DNA of 44,618 nt, from NCBI GenBank assembly GCA_028687375.1, contig JAQUAG010000019.1, positions 1 through 44,618 of the forward strand, given 5' to 3'. Below, piece by piece: positions 1 to 8,242 of the stretch (position 1 is its first letter; each line of letters begins with the position of its first letter). The notes below the pieces were generated by a model. That model searched no databases and had not been told where the DNA came from. It saw nothing but the letters and a program-made list of their open reading frames with translations. Both the position numbers and the translations under genes were made by a program. This DNA is from Arcobacteraceae bacterium. Its GTDB lineage: Bacteria > Campylobacterota > Campylobacteria > Campylobacterales > Arcobacteraceae.

Positions 1-249
1 AGAATTGATGGTCTGATATATAAAAATGCTATAAGTATTCCACAAACTTCACTTCTTCAAGATGCAACAGGAACATTTGTTTATATAGCAAAAGATAACC
101 AAGCTGTAAGAACACCAGTTAAAATAGGAAATATCGTAAAAGATACTTATATTGTAGATAGTGGATTACATGAGGGTGATCTTGTTATTACAAATAATTT
201 AACTAAATTAAAACCTAGTTCCGACATTACCTTAATCGCAAAGAAATAA
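1..249 (+). CDS. RND efflux periplasmic adaptor (membrane fusion protein), C-terminal end only
   Basis: The first 249 bases are open in frame 1 and encode the last 82 residues of a protein whose start lies outside the window. The segment contains a VPQTSLL-like stretch (here SIPQTSLLQD), a FVYIAKDNQAV strand and the closing G-LHEGDLVITNN element. These are typical of the membrane-proximal domain of AcrA/MexA-family adaptors, which link the inner-membrane RND pump to the outer-membrane channel. The stop codon ends one base before the ATG of the pump gene at 251, so the two are surely co-transcribed. The family call rests on this tail plus its neighbours. Substrate specificity cannot be read from it. 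Confidence 0.85.
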   Translation, partial: RIDGLIYKNAISIPQTSLLQDATGTFVYIAKDNQAVRTPVKIGNIVKDTYIVDSGLHEGDLVITNNLTKLKPSSDITLIAKK

Positions 250-250
250 A

Positions 251-3200
251 ATGTTTTCAGAATTTTTTATTAAAAGACCCATTTTTGCAACAGTTTTATC
301 AGCAATCATTATTATTGCAGGAATTATATCAATCAAAGGTTTACCTATTGAGGAGTATCCAGAAGTTATTCCACCACAAGTTAGTGTGATGGCAACATAT
401 AGTGGTGCAAATGCTGAAACCATATCTAAAACTATAGCTGCCCCTCTTGAACAACAAATTAGTGGTGTAGAAAATATGATGTATATGTCCTCTACTTCAT
501 CATCAGATGGAACACTCACTCTTGATATATATTTTAAAATAGGTACAGATGTAGATAAAGCTGCAATTAATGTAAATAATCGTGTTCAAATGGCTTTAAG
601 TAGTTTACCAGCAGAAGTTCAAACTCAAGGTGTGACTGTAACAAAACAATCTTCAAATCTTTTACTTATGATTTCGTTGTTATCTCCTAAAAATAGTTAT
701 GATGAATTATCTATGGCCAATTATGCTACAGTAAATATTGTTGATAAATTAAAAAGAGTTACAGGTGTTGGAAATATAACACTATTTAGTGATAAAGAAT
801 ACTCTATGAGAATATGGTTAAAGCCAGATCAATTAGTAAAATATAATCTTACACCAACAGATGTACTTGATGCTATATCAGAACAAAATTCACAATTTTC
901 AATAGGTCGTTTGAATGAAACTCCATCAAATAATTCTCAAGCATATACATATACAATTACAACGCAAGGACGACTTGATAAAATTAGTGATTTTGAAAAT
1001 ATAATTTTAAAATCTAATACAGATGGTTCATCTTTAAAATTAAAAAATGTTGCTAGAGTAGAGTTAGGTTCTAATACATATAGTGGACACACAATACAAA
1101 ATTCTCAAGCGGTAGTTCCTATTGGAATAAATCTACAATCAGGTGCAAATGCTTTAGAAACGGCTAAATTAATCAAAGAAGAGATGAAAGAGATAAGTCT
1201 TTCTTTCCCAAATGATATAACATATAATATCCCTTATGATACAACTTCATTTATACAAATTTCAATAAATGAAGTAATAAAAACATTTATTGAAGCACTT
1301 TTATTGGTAATTATTATTGTATATCTTTTTTTACAAAATATAAGAGCTACTATTATTCCAATTATTGCTATTCCCATATCAATTATTGGTACATTTGCGG
1401 GAATGTATTTGTTAGGATATTCAATCAATCTTTTAACTTTATTTGGATTGGTTCTTGCTGTTGGAATAGTTGTTGATGATGCTATTATTGTTATTGAAAA
1501 TGTTGAAAGAATTTTACATTCAAATAAAGATATTACTGTAAAAGATGCAACAATTAAAGCTATGAAAGAGGTAACTGCACCCGTAATTGCTATAGTATTA
1601 GTACTGTGCTCAATTTTTATTCCTGTATCATTTATGGGAGGTTTTACTGGAGCTATGTATCAACAATTTGCTATAACTATTGTTATTTCTGTTGTTATTT
1701 CTGGATTTGTAGCCTTAACTTTAACACCTGCTTTATGTGCAATATTTCTAAAAAAAGTTGAACCAAAACCATTTTGGTTTGTTAAAAAATTCAATGATTT
1801 TTTTGATACAACAACTAATTGGTTTATGAAAGGAGTAAATTTAGTATTAAGACATAGAGTTATTAGTTTTATTGTATTTTTTAGTTTAATTGGAATAACC
1901 TATCAATTATTTCAAAAAGTACCATCTAGCTTAGTTCCTTTGGAAGATAAAGGTTATCTTATAGCTTCAGGTTCTTTGCCTCCTGCTTCAACCTTACAAA
2001 GAGCTATAAATGTAGGTCAAGAGATGAGTGATATTACTAAAAATATTCCTGAAATTGAAAATTCAATTGTAATCTCTGGATATGATATGTTTGGTGGAGG
2101 TAATGGTATAACAGCCTTTTTTACTTTAAAACCTTGGAGTGAGCGTTTAGAAAAAGGACAATCAGCTGATTCAATTAGTGAGACGTTGAATGATCTATTT
2201 TATAATATAGCAGATGCTACTATATTTACTTTAAGTGCACCTCCAATTGATGGTTTAAGTAATTCAAGTGGATTTGAAATGTATCTACAAGATAAGTCGG
2301 GTGGAGATTTAAAATCCTTAAATAATGTAGTCAATCAAATCGTAGAAAAAGCATCTAGTCGTCCTGAATTATCAATGGTTAGAAGTAGTTTAGATATATC
2401 TATTCCTCAATATCATATAACTGTAGATAAGGAAAAAGCTAAAGCTTTAGGTGTAACAATTAATGAAATTTACAAAACGCTTCAAATGATGCTAAGTTCA
2501 TACTATGTGAATGATTTTAATTTATTTGGAAGAACTTATAAAGTCAATCTTCAAGCAGAAGCAAATTTAAGAGAAAAACCTGAGGACTTAAATGCAATTT
2601 TTGTTAAATCAGAATCTGGAAAATTTATTCCAATAGGTAGCTTAGTAACAATACAAAGAACTGTAGGTTCAAATACTTTAGATAGATTTAACGGATTACC
2701 TTCTGCAAAAATTGATGGGGAAGCTTCTTTGGGATATTCATCAGGAGATGCATTAAAAGCTATTGAAGAAGTAGTTAAAGAAGTTGCACCACAAGGATAT
2801 GGAATTGCATGGGCAGGTACTTCTTATCAAGAAAAAGAGATTAAGGGGAGCGGTTTACAGATTTTTTTACTAGGATTAGTATTTATCTTTTTAATTTTAG
2901 CTGCACAATATGAACGATGGTTAGTGCCATTAGCAGTGATTACAATCGTTCCTTTTGCTGTATTTGGTGCAATTTTAGCAGTGTATGTCAGAGGTTTAGG
3001 AAATGATATTTATTTTCAAATTGGTCTATTAATACTTATTGGACTTTCAGCAAAAAATGCAATTTTAATAGTAGAGTTTGCAATGCAAGCACAAGAAAAA
3101 GGTAAATCCATTTTAGAAGCTACTACTGAAGCTGCAAGATTAAGATTTCGCCCTATTGTTATGACTTCATTGGCTTTTACAATTGGTGTTTTACCTTTAG

Positions 3201-3361
3201 CTATTAGTTCAGGTGCTGGTGCTGGAAGTCGTCATGCAATAGGTACAGGTATTATTGGTGGAATGATTGTAGCTACAACAATTGCTTTATTTTTTATGCC
3301 ACTATTTTATAGTTTGTTAGCACAGCTTAATGCAAAATTTACAAAGAGAGAAAAGAAATGA
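251..3361 (+). CDS. RND multidrug efflux pump, inner-membrane subunit (HAE1/AcrB family)
   Basis: This 1036-residue protein has the normal AcrB/MexB length and layout. It has an N-terminal membrane helix (FFIKRPIFATVLSAI), two large periplasmic loops and two blocks of membrane helices. The proton-relay residues are present: Asp409-Asp410 in VGIVVDDAIIVIENVER (AcrB D407/D408) and Lys935 in GLSAKNAILIVEFA (AcrB K940). By family knowledge it is a proton antiporter that moves hydrophobic drugs, bile salts or solvents from the periplasm into the TolC channel. It lies between the adaptor and the outer-membrane factor, and its stop overlaps the next start by 4 bases (ATGA). The actual substrates are unknown. 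Confidence 0.96.
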   Translation: MFSEFFIKRPIFATVLSAIIIIAGIISIKGLPIEEYPEVIPPQVSVMATYSGANAETISKTIAAPLEQQISGVENMMYMSSTSSSDGTLTLDIYFKIGTDVDKAAINVNNRVQMALSSLPAEVQTQGVTVTKQSSNLLLMISLLSPKNSYDELSMANYATVNIVDKLKRVTGVGNITLFSDKEYSMRIWLKPDQLVKYNLTPTDVLDAISEQNSQFSIGRLNETPSNNSQAYTYTITTQGRLDKISDFENIILKSNTDGSSLKLKNVARVELGSNTYSGHTIQNSQAVVPIGINLQSGANALETAKLIKEEMKEISLSFPNDITYNIPYDTTSFIQISINEVIKTFIEALLLVIIIVYLFLQNIRATIIPIIAIPISIIGTFAGMYLLGYSINLLTLFGLVLAVGIVVDDAIIVIENVERILHSNKDITVKDATIKAMKEVTAPVIAIVLVLCSIFIPVSFMGGFTGAMYQQFAITIVISVVISGFVALTLTPALCAIFLKKVEPKPFWFVKKFNDFFDTTTNWFMKGVNLVLRHRVISFIVFFSLIGITYQLFQKVPSSLVPLEDKGYLIASGSLPPASTLQRAINVGQEMSDITKNIPEIENSIVISGYDMFGGGNGITAFFTLKPWSERLEKGQSADSISETLNDLFYNIADATIFTLSAPPIDGLSNSSGFEMYLQDKSGGDLKSLNNVVNQIVEKASSRPELSMVRSSLDISIPQYHITVDKEKAKALGVTINEIYKTLQMMLSSYYVNDFNLFGRTYKVNLQAEANLREKPEDLNAIFVKSESGKFIPIGSLVTIQRTVGSNTLDRFNGLPSAKIDGEASLGYSSGDALKAIEEVVKEVAPQGYGIAWAGTSYQEKEIKGSGLQIFLLGLVFIFLILAAQYERWLVPLAVITIVPFAVFGAILAVYVRGLGNDIYFQIGLLILIGLSAKNAILIVEFAMQAQEKGKSILEATTEAARLRFRPIVMTSLAFTIGVLPLAISSGAGAGSRHAIGTGIIGGMIVATTIALFFMPLFYSLLAQLNAKFTKREKK

Positions 3362-4779
3362 AGTTTAAAATTTATTCGATTTTTTTGATAGCTTTAATTT
3401 TAAATGGCTGTTCTTCGGCAAATAATTTCGTTGTTCCAAAAATTGAACTTCCTTTAGAATACAATACTACTATTGATAGTAAAAATAGTGTTATTGAAGA
3501 AAAGTGGTGGGAAAATTATCAAGATGAGAAACTATCTTCATTAATAGAAGAATCTTTAAAAAATAATTACGATTTACAAACTGCAATGGTAAATATTTCT
3601 CTAAATAGAGCTTCATTATCATCAAGTCAATCAGATCGTTATCCAACTCTTGAAGTGCAAGGTTCAACAAGTAAAATAAAAACAAGTGCAAATGTTTTTG
3701 AATCAACAACTCAAAATAAGTACAATAATTACTCATTAAGTGCTGTTTTAAGTTATGAAATAGACTTTTGGGGAAAATATAAAAATGCAGAAAACTCCGC
3801 AAAGGCATCTTTACTTGCATCTTACGCTGCACGGGATACGGTTAAACTTTCCCTTATTGCTAGTGTAATAGATAATTATTTTTTGCTTATTAGTTTAAAT
3901 GAACAACTGAATATTATTAATCAAATTATTTTAACAAAAGAGGAAGGATTAAAAAGGTATCAAACTCAATACAATATAGGTTTAATATCAAAAATAGATA
4001 TTTATCAAGAAAAAGGATCTTTATCAAACATAAATATTGAAAAAAATTCAATTGAACAAGCTATATCTTTACAAAAAAGTACCTTAGCTCTTTTAGTTGG
4101 AAAAACACCAAAAGAGATTGATGAATTTTATCAAGAAGTTTTTCAAGAAAAATTACCGAAAGATATTGTTATTCCCCTAAATTTACCTTCTGAATTACTT
4201 AATAGCCGTCCAGATATTAAACAAGCAGAAGAAAATTTGAGAGCTTCTAATTATAATATTGCTGTAGCAAAAGCGATGTATTTTCCTAATATAAGCCTTA
4301 CGGGACTTGTAGGTTTTGAAAGTATGAATTTAAATAATTTATTTCAATCAGGTGCAGTTAAAAACAGTATAGGTGGTAGTTTAGTTGCACCTATTTTAAA
4401 TACGGGAAAAATATCTGCAAATGTAAAGACCGCAAAAGCGAACAGTAAAATGGCTGAAATATATTATAAAAAGACTGTACAACAAGCATTCCAAGAAGTT
4501 TATGACATATTAAATAAAAGAAATACAGTTCTTGAAGATATAGAAAATCAAAAATTATTTTGCACAAACACATCAGAAATATTTAGGATAACTCAAAATC
4601 AGTATAAACAAGGGTATGTAGATTACATTACTTTACAAAATGCAAAACTCAATTATCTTTCGAGTCAAACGAATTTAATTAAATTAAACCAATCGCTATT
4701 AAGTTCTACTGTATCACTTTATAAAGCTTTAGGTGGTGGATGGAATAAAGAGTATCTAAAAAAAATTGAAAAACTTTAA
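3358..4779 (+). CDS. Outer-membrane factor lipoprotein of the RND efflux system (TolC/OprM/NodT family)
   Basis: This 473-residue protein starts with a lipoprotein signal, a hydrophobic stretch ending in LILNGC with the lipidated cysteine at residue 18. Two OEP-type repeats follow, with the expected landmarks: WWENYQDEKLSSLIEESLKNN near the start, YEIDFWGKYKN in the first half, SRPDIKQAEENLRASN and FPNISLTG in the second half, and a C-terminal YKALGGGW. It should trimerise into the outer-membrane exit duct for the pump encoded just upstream. Its ATG overlaps the pump stop codon, consistent with translational coupling. Confidence 0.95.
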   Translation: MKFKIYSIFLIALILNGCSSANNFVVPKIELPLEYNTTIDSKNSVIEEKWWENYQDEKLSSLIEESLKNNYDLQTAMVNISLNRASLSSSQSDRYPTLEVQGSTSKIKTSANVFESTTQNKYNNYSLSAVLSYEIDFWGKYKNAENSAKASLLASYAARDTVKLSLIASVIDNYFLLISLNEQLNIINQIILTKEEGLKRYQTQYNIGLISKIDIYQEKGSLSNINIEKNSIEQAISLQKSTLALLVGKTPKEIDEFYQEVFQEKLPKDIVIPLNLPSELLNSRPDIKQAEENLRASNYNIAVAKAMYFPNISLTGLVGFESMNLNNLFQSGAVKNSIGGSLVAPILNTGKISANVKTAKANSKMAEIYYKKTVQQAFQEVYDILNKRNTVLEDIENQKLFCTNTSEIFRITQNQYKQGYVDYITLQNAKLNYLSSQTNLIKLNQSLLSSTVSLYKALGGGWNKEYLKKIEKL

Positions 4780-4792
4780 ACCATAATAGCCA

Positions 4793-4810
4793 ATATTTTA
4801 GTTAAAATAT
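4793..4810. promoter_or_regulatory. Perfect palindrome between the efflux genes and the TetR gene (possible operator)
   Basis: An 8-base arm ATATTTTA is followed by GT and its exact complement TAAAATAT, 14 bases after the outer-membrane factor stop and 26 bases before the regulator ATG. A TATAAT follows at 4818-4823. TetR-family repressors bind such palindromes, so autoregulation is possible. However, in DNA this AT-rich a palindrome of this size can arise by chance. Confidence 0.25.
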
Positions 4811-4835
4811 CTCAAAATATAATGCGGGACAATAA

Positions 4836-5432
4836 ATGCCAAAAATAGTTAATTCTAATGAAAAGATTGATTTTATATGTGAAAAAGCGTATGAAGAATT
4901 TATAAACAATGGAGTAAACAACTTTTCTTTAAACAAATTTATTGAATCTTTAAATATGTCAAAAGGGCAATTTTATCATTACTTCAAAACAAAAGAGGAA
5001 CTCATTTTTGAAGTGATTGATAGAAAAAGTGAAAAATTTTTTGTTGATACGGAAAGAGAAATAAATGAGGCACAAACATTTTCTGAGAAACTGTTAGCTC
5101 TTTTTTCTTTTTACTTAGTTTTATCTGCTCCTGAAAACAAACCTTTTGATAAATTAATGAAAGATACTTTTTATATGTATTTAAATATAGAAAATGAATT
5201 TATAAAACAAAAAAATGCCCAGTGTTACGATTATTTGTTCAGTGCTACAAATGAAATATTTGATGAAATGATTGCAAAAGAATTTTTGAATGAAAATGCT
5301 AAAAAATTTATTCCAAGTTTGATAGCAACTGCTGATGGTATGTATCTACAATCTATGATTTTGGAAAATTATGATTTACAGAAAAATTTAATTGATTATA
5401 TTAAAATGTTAGATGATTTATTACAAAAATAA
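4836..5432 (+). CDS. TetR/AcrR family transcriptional regulator, likely regulator of the efflux operon
   Basis: The protein has 198 residues, the usual size for the family. The N-terminal helix-turn-helix is clear at roughly residues 28-58, with the signature NMSKGQFYHYFKTKEELIFE. The rest is an all-helical ligand-binding/dimerisation domain with no recognisable ligand signature. TetR repressors commonly control neighbouring RND pumps and are released by pump substrates. Here the gene follows the efflux operon on the same strand after 56 bases, instead of lying divergent upstream. A GGGAC at 4826-4830 can serve as the ribosome binding site. That it controls this pump is inferred only from position. 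Confidence 0.9.
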   Translation: MPKIVNSNEKIDFICEKAYEEFINNGVNNFSLNKFIESLNMSKGQFYHYFKTKEELIFEVIDRKSEKFFVDTEREINEAQTFSEKLLALFSFYLVLSAPENKPFDKLMKDTFYMYLNIENEFIKQKNAQCYDYLFSATNEIFDEMIAKEFLNENAKKFIPSLIATADGMYLQSMILENYDLQKNLIDYIKMLDDLLQK

Positions 5433-5434
5433 AC

Positions 5435-5461
5435 AAAGAAAGATTTATTTTATCTTTCTTT
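5435..5461. terminator. Bidirectional terminator hairpin
   Basis: A perfect 10-base inverted repeat (AAAGAAAGAT and ATCTTTCTTT) with a 7-base loop lies 3 bases after the TetR gene stop and overlaps the stop codon of the convergent MATE remnant. The arms are A-rich on one side and T-rich on the other, which would give a U-rich end in either direction. Confidence 0.55.
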
Positions 5462-6019
5462 ATAACTTAGTTTTTCTGGACTAAACCTTCTATACAAAAT
5501 CACAGCTATTATAAAAGTAACAAATTCAGCCATTGGTATTGCCATAAATATTCCATCTAAATCAAAGAAAAATGGCAGAGTAAATATAAAAAATACTGGC
5601 AAAATAAAACTTCTTGATATTGCAATAATCATTGAAGCCAAAGGCTTATGAATTGCTGTTAAATAAGAAGAAATCACAAGATTAAAACCATCAAAAAGAA
5701 AAATTATCCATATATATGTAGCAAATTTTAGAACTATCTCTTTTGTTTTATAATTATTATCCTCTAAAAAAATATTTGCAAGGGTATTGGGTGTAAATAT
5801 AATTAATAATATCATTACAACACCCACCAAACCAGTAGTTATAAAAGCTAATTTTAAAAACTCTTCTATTCTTTTATTCTTTTTTGCACCAAAATTTTTA
5901 CTAATAATTGGTTGTAAAGAATCACTTATTCCAAAACTTATCATTAATCCAATGAATAAAAGATATTCCACTACCGCAAATCCTGCAAGTCCCTCTACAC
6001 CCAAATTTTTTATTATCAC
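5450..6019 (-). pseudogene. MATE-family efflux transporter remnant, C-terminal half only
   Basis: The open frame gives 189 residues that resemble the second half of a MATE (NorM/DinF-like) drug/cation antiporter. It has about five to six hydrophobic helices, GISDSLQPIISKNFGAKK near the start, and later LPFFFDLDGIFMAIPMAEF and a YRRF end. Whole MATE proteins are about 440-460 residues, so the N-terminal bundle is missing. An in-frame TAA lies nine codons before the apparent GTG start at 6019, and the 232 bases upstream hold no matching coding sequence. No good ribosome binding site precedes the GTG. I read this as a decayed gene; expression as a half-transporter is possible but less likely. 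It converges on the TetR gene. Confidence 0.65.
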
Positions 6020-6079
6020 ATAATTTTTTACACAATCTTTCTTTTATAAACTGATGGTCTAATTATACTTATGAATACT

Positions 6080-6124
6080 TTATTCTAAATAAACTAGTGG
6101 TTTATTTAATATAATTTAGAATAA
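6080..6124. repeat. Nested inverted repeats upstream of the MATE remnant
   Basis: Outer arms of 11 bases (TTATTCTAAAT at 6080-6090, ATTTAGAATAA at 6114-6124) are perfect complements. They enclose, and overlap by four bases on the left, a second perfect pair (AAATAAAC at 6087-6094, GTTTATTT at 6100-6107). On the minus strand they lie just upstream of a TATAAT at 6062-6067, where a repressor or activator could bind. The rest of the 232-base gap (6020-6251) shows nothing else except a possible promoter for the gene at 6252. Confidence 0.4.
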
Positions 6125-6206
6125 TTTTTATGAAAATAATTATTTTGTAATACAATAAGCATATCGTGGCATTTCATTTTTTACCATGAACTATAAGAAT
6201 TTTGGC

Positions 6207-6212
6207 TAAAAT
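6207..6212 (+). promoter_or_regulatory. Possible -10 box for the FtsH-like gene
   Basis: TAAAAT follows TTTTGGC, 39 bases before the ATG at 6252, with AAAAAGGGA as the ribosome binding site. The box fits the family's relaxed sigma70 pattern, which lacks a -35 element. Confidence 0.35.
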
Positions 6213-6251
6213 ACTTCTCTAAAAGTTGATATATAATAAAAAAGGGACACA

Positions 6252-7715
6252 ATGTTTCAAAAACTTGATAGCAATAACAACAATGATAAAAATCTTCGTT
6301 TTATGATGATAAGTGCTTCGGTACTTATCGGTCTTTTTATCTACACAAGCATCAAAAGTGACAATGTCATGCAAAATGGGAGCTATTTTGTTGGGATAAT
6401 ATTTTTAATAATTTTAATGGTTTTGGCTTTTTATTTGAATAAATACAAAGAGAAAGTAAGAGCTATGATACCTGCTAATAAGTTTCAAGTAGAACTAGAT
6501 AAAGCCAAAGATGAACCACAAAAAGAGATGGTAACACAAACTGTTCAAAGTTCGCAGATTGAGCCAATAGTTTCACATATAAAATTCAGTGATATTGCTG
6601 GGATTGAGTCTATTAAGGAAGAGTTGGAAGAGATTGTTGATTTTTTAAATAATCCTAAAAAATATACCTCTTTTGGTGTAACTTTACCAAAAGGTGTACT
6701 TTTAGTTGGACCTCCAGGGGTTGGAAAGACACTTATTGCACGAGCGGTTGCAGGAGAAGCTGATGTCCCATTTTTTTACCAAAGTGGAGCTAGTTTTGTC
6801 CATATCTATGTAGGGATGGGAGCTGTTAGAGTGAAAGAGCTTTTTCAAAAGGCAAAATCTATGGCACCAGCTATTATTTTTATAGATGAGATTGATGCTG
6901 TTGGAAAAAGTAGAAGTGGTGGAAGTAACGATGAGAGAGAAGCTACATTAAATGAACTTTTGACTCAAATGGATGGATTTGATGGGCAAAATGGAGTTAT
7001 TGTTATCGCCGCTACCAATAAAATTGAGGTGCTTGATGAGGCACTTTTACGAGCTGGGCGATTTGATAGAAGGGTTTTCTTATCATTACCATCATTAGCA
7101 GATAGGGTAAAAATACTTAAACTCTATACGAAAAATAAAAATATTGTTTTTGATGTTGAAAAACTAGCTCTTGAGACAAGTGGATTTAATAGTGCAGCAC
7201 TAGCTACACTTATCAATGAAGCTCTTTTAAATATGATAAAAAGAGGTGATATCTCGTTAATGGATGAAGATATAAATAGTGCAAAACAAAAAGTACAATT
7301 TGGGAAAAAACAGCTCAATATCTTATGTGAAACACAAAAAGATGTACTAGCAACTTATCAAGCATCTAAAGCTTTTATCATACAAAAAAAAGTAACTCTT
7401 TTTGATGATGGGATAAGTGATGAGATGTGTGAGTATCCAAGCAAAAGTGATTTGATAGCTAAAATAAAAGGATATCTTGCTGGAAGTGTTGGGGTTGAGA
7501 TGATTAAAAAAGAATCTTATGCAGTTTTCCCAAATGAGCTATTAGCGGCAAAAGAGATAGCAAATGATATGGTTGAAAAATATGGGATGGGTGAAGAGAG
7601 TAGTGCTATTTTAGAAGAGGCAAAAGGAGAATTAAGAATAACAATAGCATCAAATATTGACGAGATAGAGAGATTAAAAGCTATGATGATTAAGGATGAA
7701 GTGATTGTTTTTTAG
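6252..7715 (+). CDS. FtsH-like membrane AAA ATPase with degenerate M41 protease domain
   Basis: The 487-residue protein has two N-terminal membrane helices (about 18-34 and 44-62) with only a short loop between them. A complete FtsH-type AAA module follows: Walker A GPPGVGKT (153-160), pore loop FVHIYVG (182-188), Walker B IIFIDE (208-213), and a second region of homology ending in LLRAGRFDRR. The C-terminal part aligns with the M41 peptidase, down to the family's MVEKYGMGEES. However, the zinc motif HEAGH is replaced by YQASK (369-373), and the distal acidic ligand region reads FPNELLAAKEIA. All metal ligands seem lost, so it should hydrolyse ATP and remodel membrane proteins without cleaving them. 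It overlaps bioV. A frameshift is unlikely because the frame is intact throughout. Confidence 0.9.
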   Translation: MFQKLDSNNNNDKNLRFMMISASVLIGLFIYTSIKSDNVMQNGSYFVGIIFLIILMVLAFYLNKYKEKVRAMIPANKFQVELDKAKDEPQKEMVTQTVQSSQIEPIVSHIKFSDIAGIESIKEELEEIVDFLNNPKKYTSFGVTLPKGVLLVGPPGVGKTLIARAVAGEADVPFFYQSGASFVHIYVGMGAVRVKELFQKAKSMAPAIIFIDEIDAVGKSRSGGSNDEREATLNELLTQMDGFDGQNGVIVIAATNKIEVLDEALLRAGRFDRRVFLSLPSLADRVKILKLYTKNKNIVFDVEKLALETSGFNSAALATLINEALLNMIKRGDISLMDEDINSAKQKVQFGKKQLNILCETQKDVLATYQASKAFIIQKKVTLFDDGISDEMCEYPSKSDLIAKIKGYLAGSVGVEMIKKESYAVFPNELLAAKEIANDMVEKYGMGEESSAILEEAKGELRITIASNIDEIERLKAMMIKDEVIVF

Positions 7716-8238
7716 TGGATTTTCTTTAATTGGTGAGGGTGAGGTTTTTTCTGATTATCGTATAGAGAATGATGTTACAGTTGGAGCTTTTAGTTATGGT
7801 TGTATTAAGCTAGTTGAAAATATTTTAAATGGTACTTACGAGAGTGAATATTTCAAAAAAAGAATAGATAAAATTCAACTCTTTTCCCCTGCTTTTTTTA
7901 ATGATAAAGATGAAAAGTTTAAACGATTACAGTTGATGTTTTTCAAAAAAGATAGTGAGAATTATTGTGATAATTTTTTGAAAAATTGTGGCTTTACACA
8001 AAATGATAAAGAAAAATATTTTAAAATGGGAACTTTTGAAGAGTTACAAGAATTACTTTATTATTTTTGGAATGATGAGAAAATGGAGAATCTTAAAAAG
8101 AAAAATATTGTGATAGAAACCTATCTTGGAGAGAATGATAAAATCATCAATTCAAAAGAGGCTTTAGAGTTTTTTAGAAAGTATGGCGATGTGTATTTTA
8201 TAAAAGAAGCAAATCACAATCTATCACTTTATAAGTGA
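7705..8238 (+). CDS. bioV: Pimeloyl-ACP methyl ester esterase BioV (biotin synthesis)
   Basis: The small 177-residue alpha/beta-hydrolase-like protein begins MFFSGFSL and resembles the BioV esterases of Helicobacter and related bacteria. BioV removes the methyl ester from pimeloyl-ACP, ending the BioC/Fab route that makes the biotin side chain. A nucleophile elbow GAFSYG places the serine at residue 30. Plausible partners are Asp145 (GENDKI) and His171 (ANHNL), which gives a complete triad. The TTG start at 7705 lies inside the last codons of the FtsH-like gene, an 11-base overlap that suggests translational coupling. No other biotin gene is in the window. A generic small esterase is the alternative. 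Confidence 0.72.
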   Translation: MFFSGFSLIGEGEVFSDYRIENDVTVGAFSYGCIKLVENILNGTYESEYFKKRIDKIQLFSPAFFNDKDEKFKRLQLMFFKKDSENYCDNFLKNCGFTQNDKEKYFKMGTFEELQELLYYFWNDEKMENLKKKNIVIETYLGENDKIINSKEALEFFRKYGDVYFIKEANHNLSLYK

Positions 8239-8242
8239 TGGA

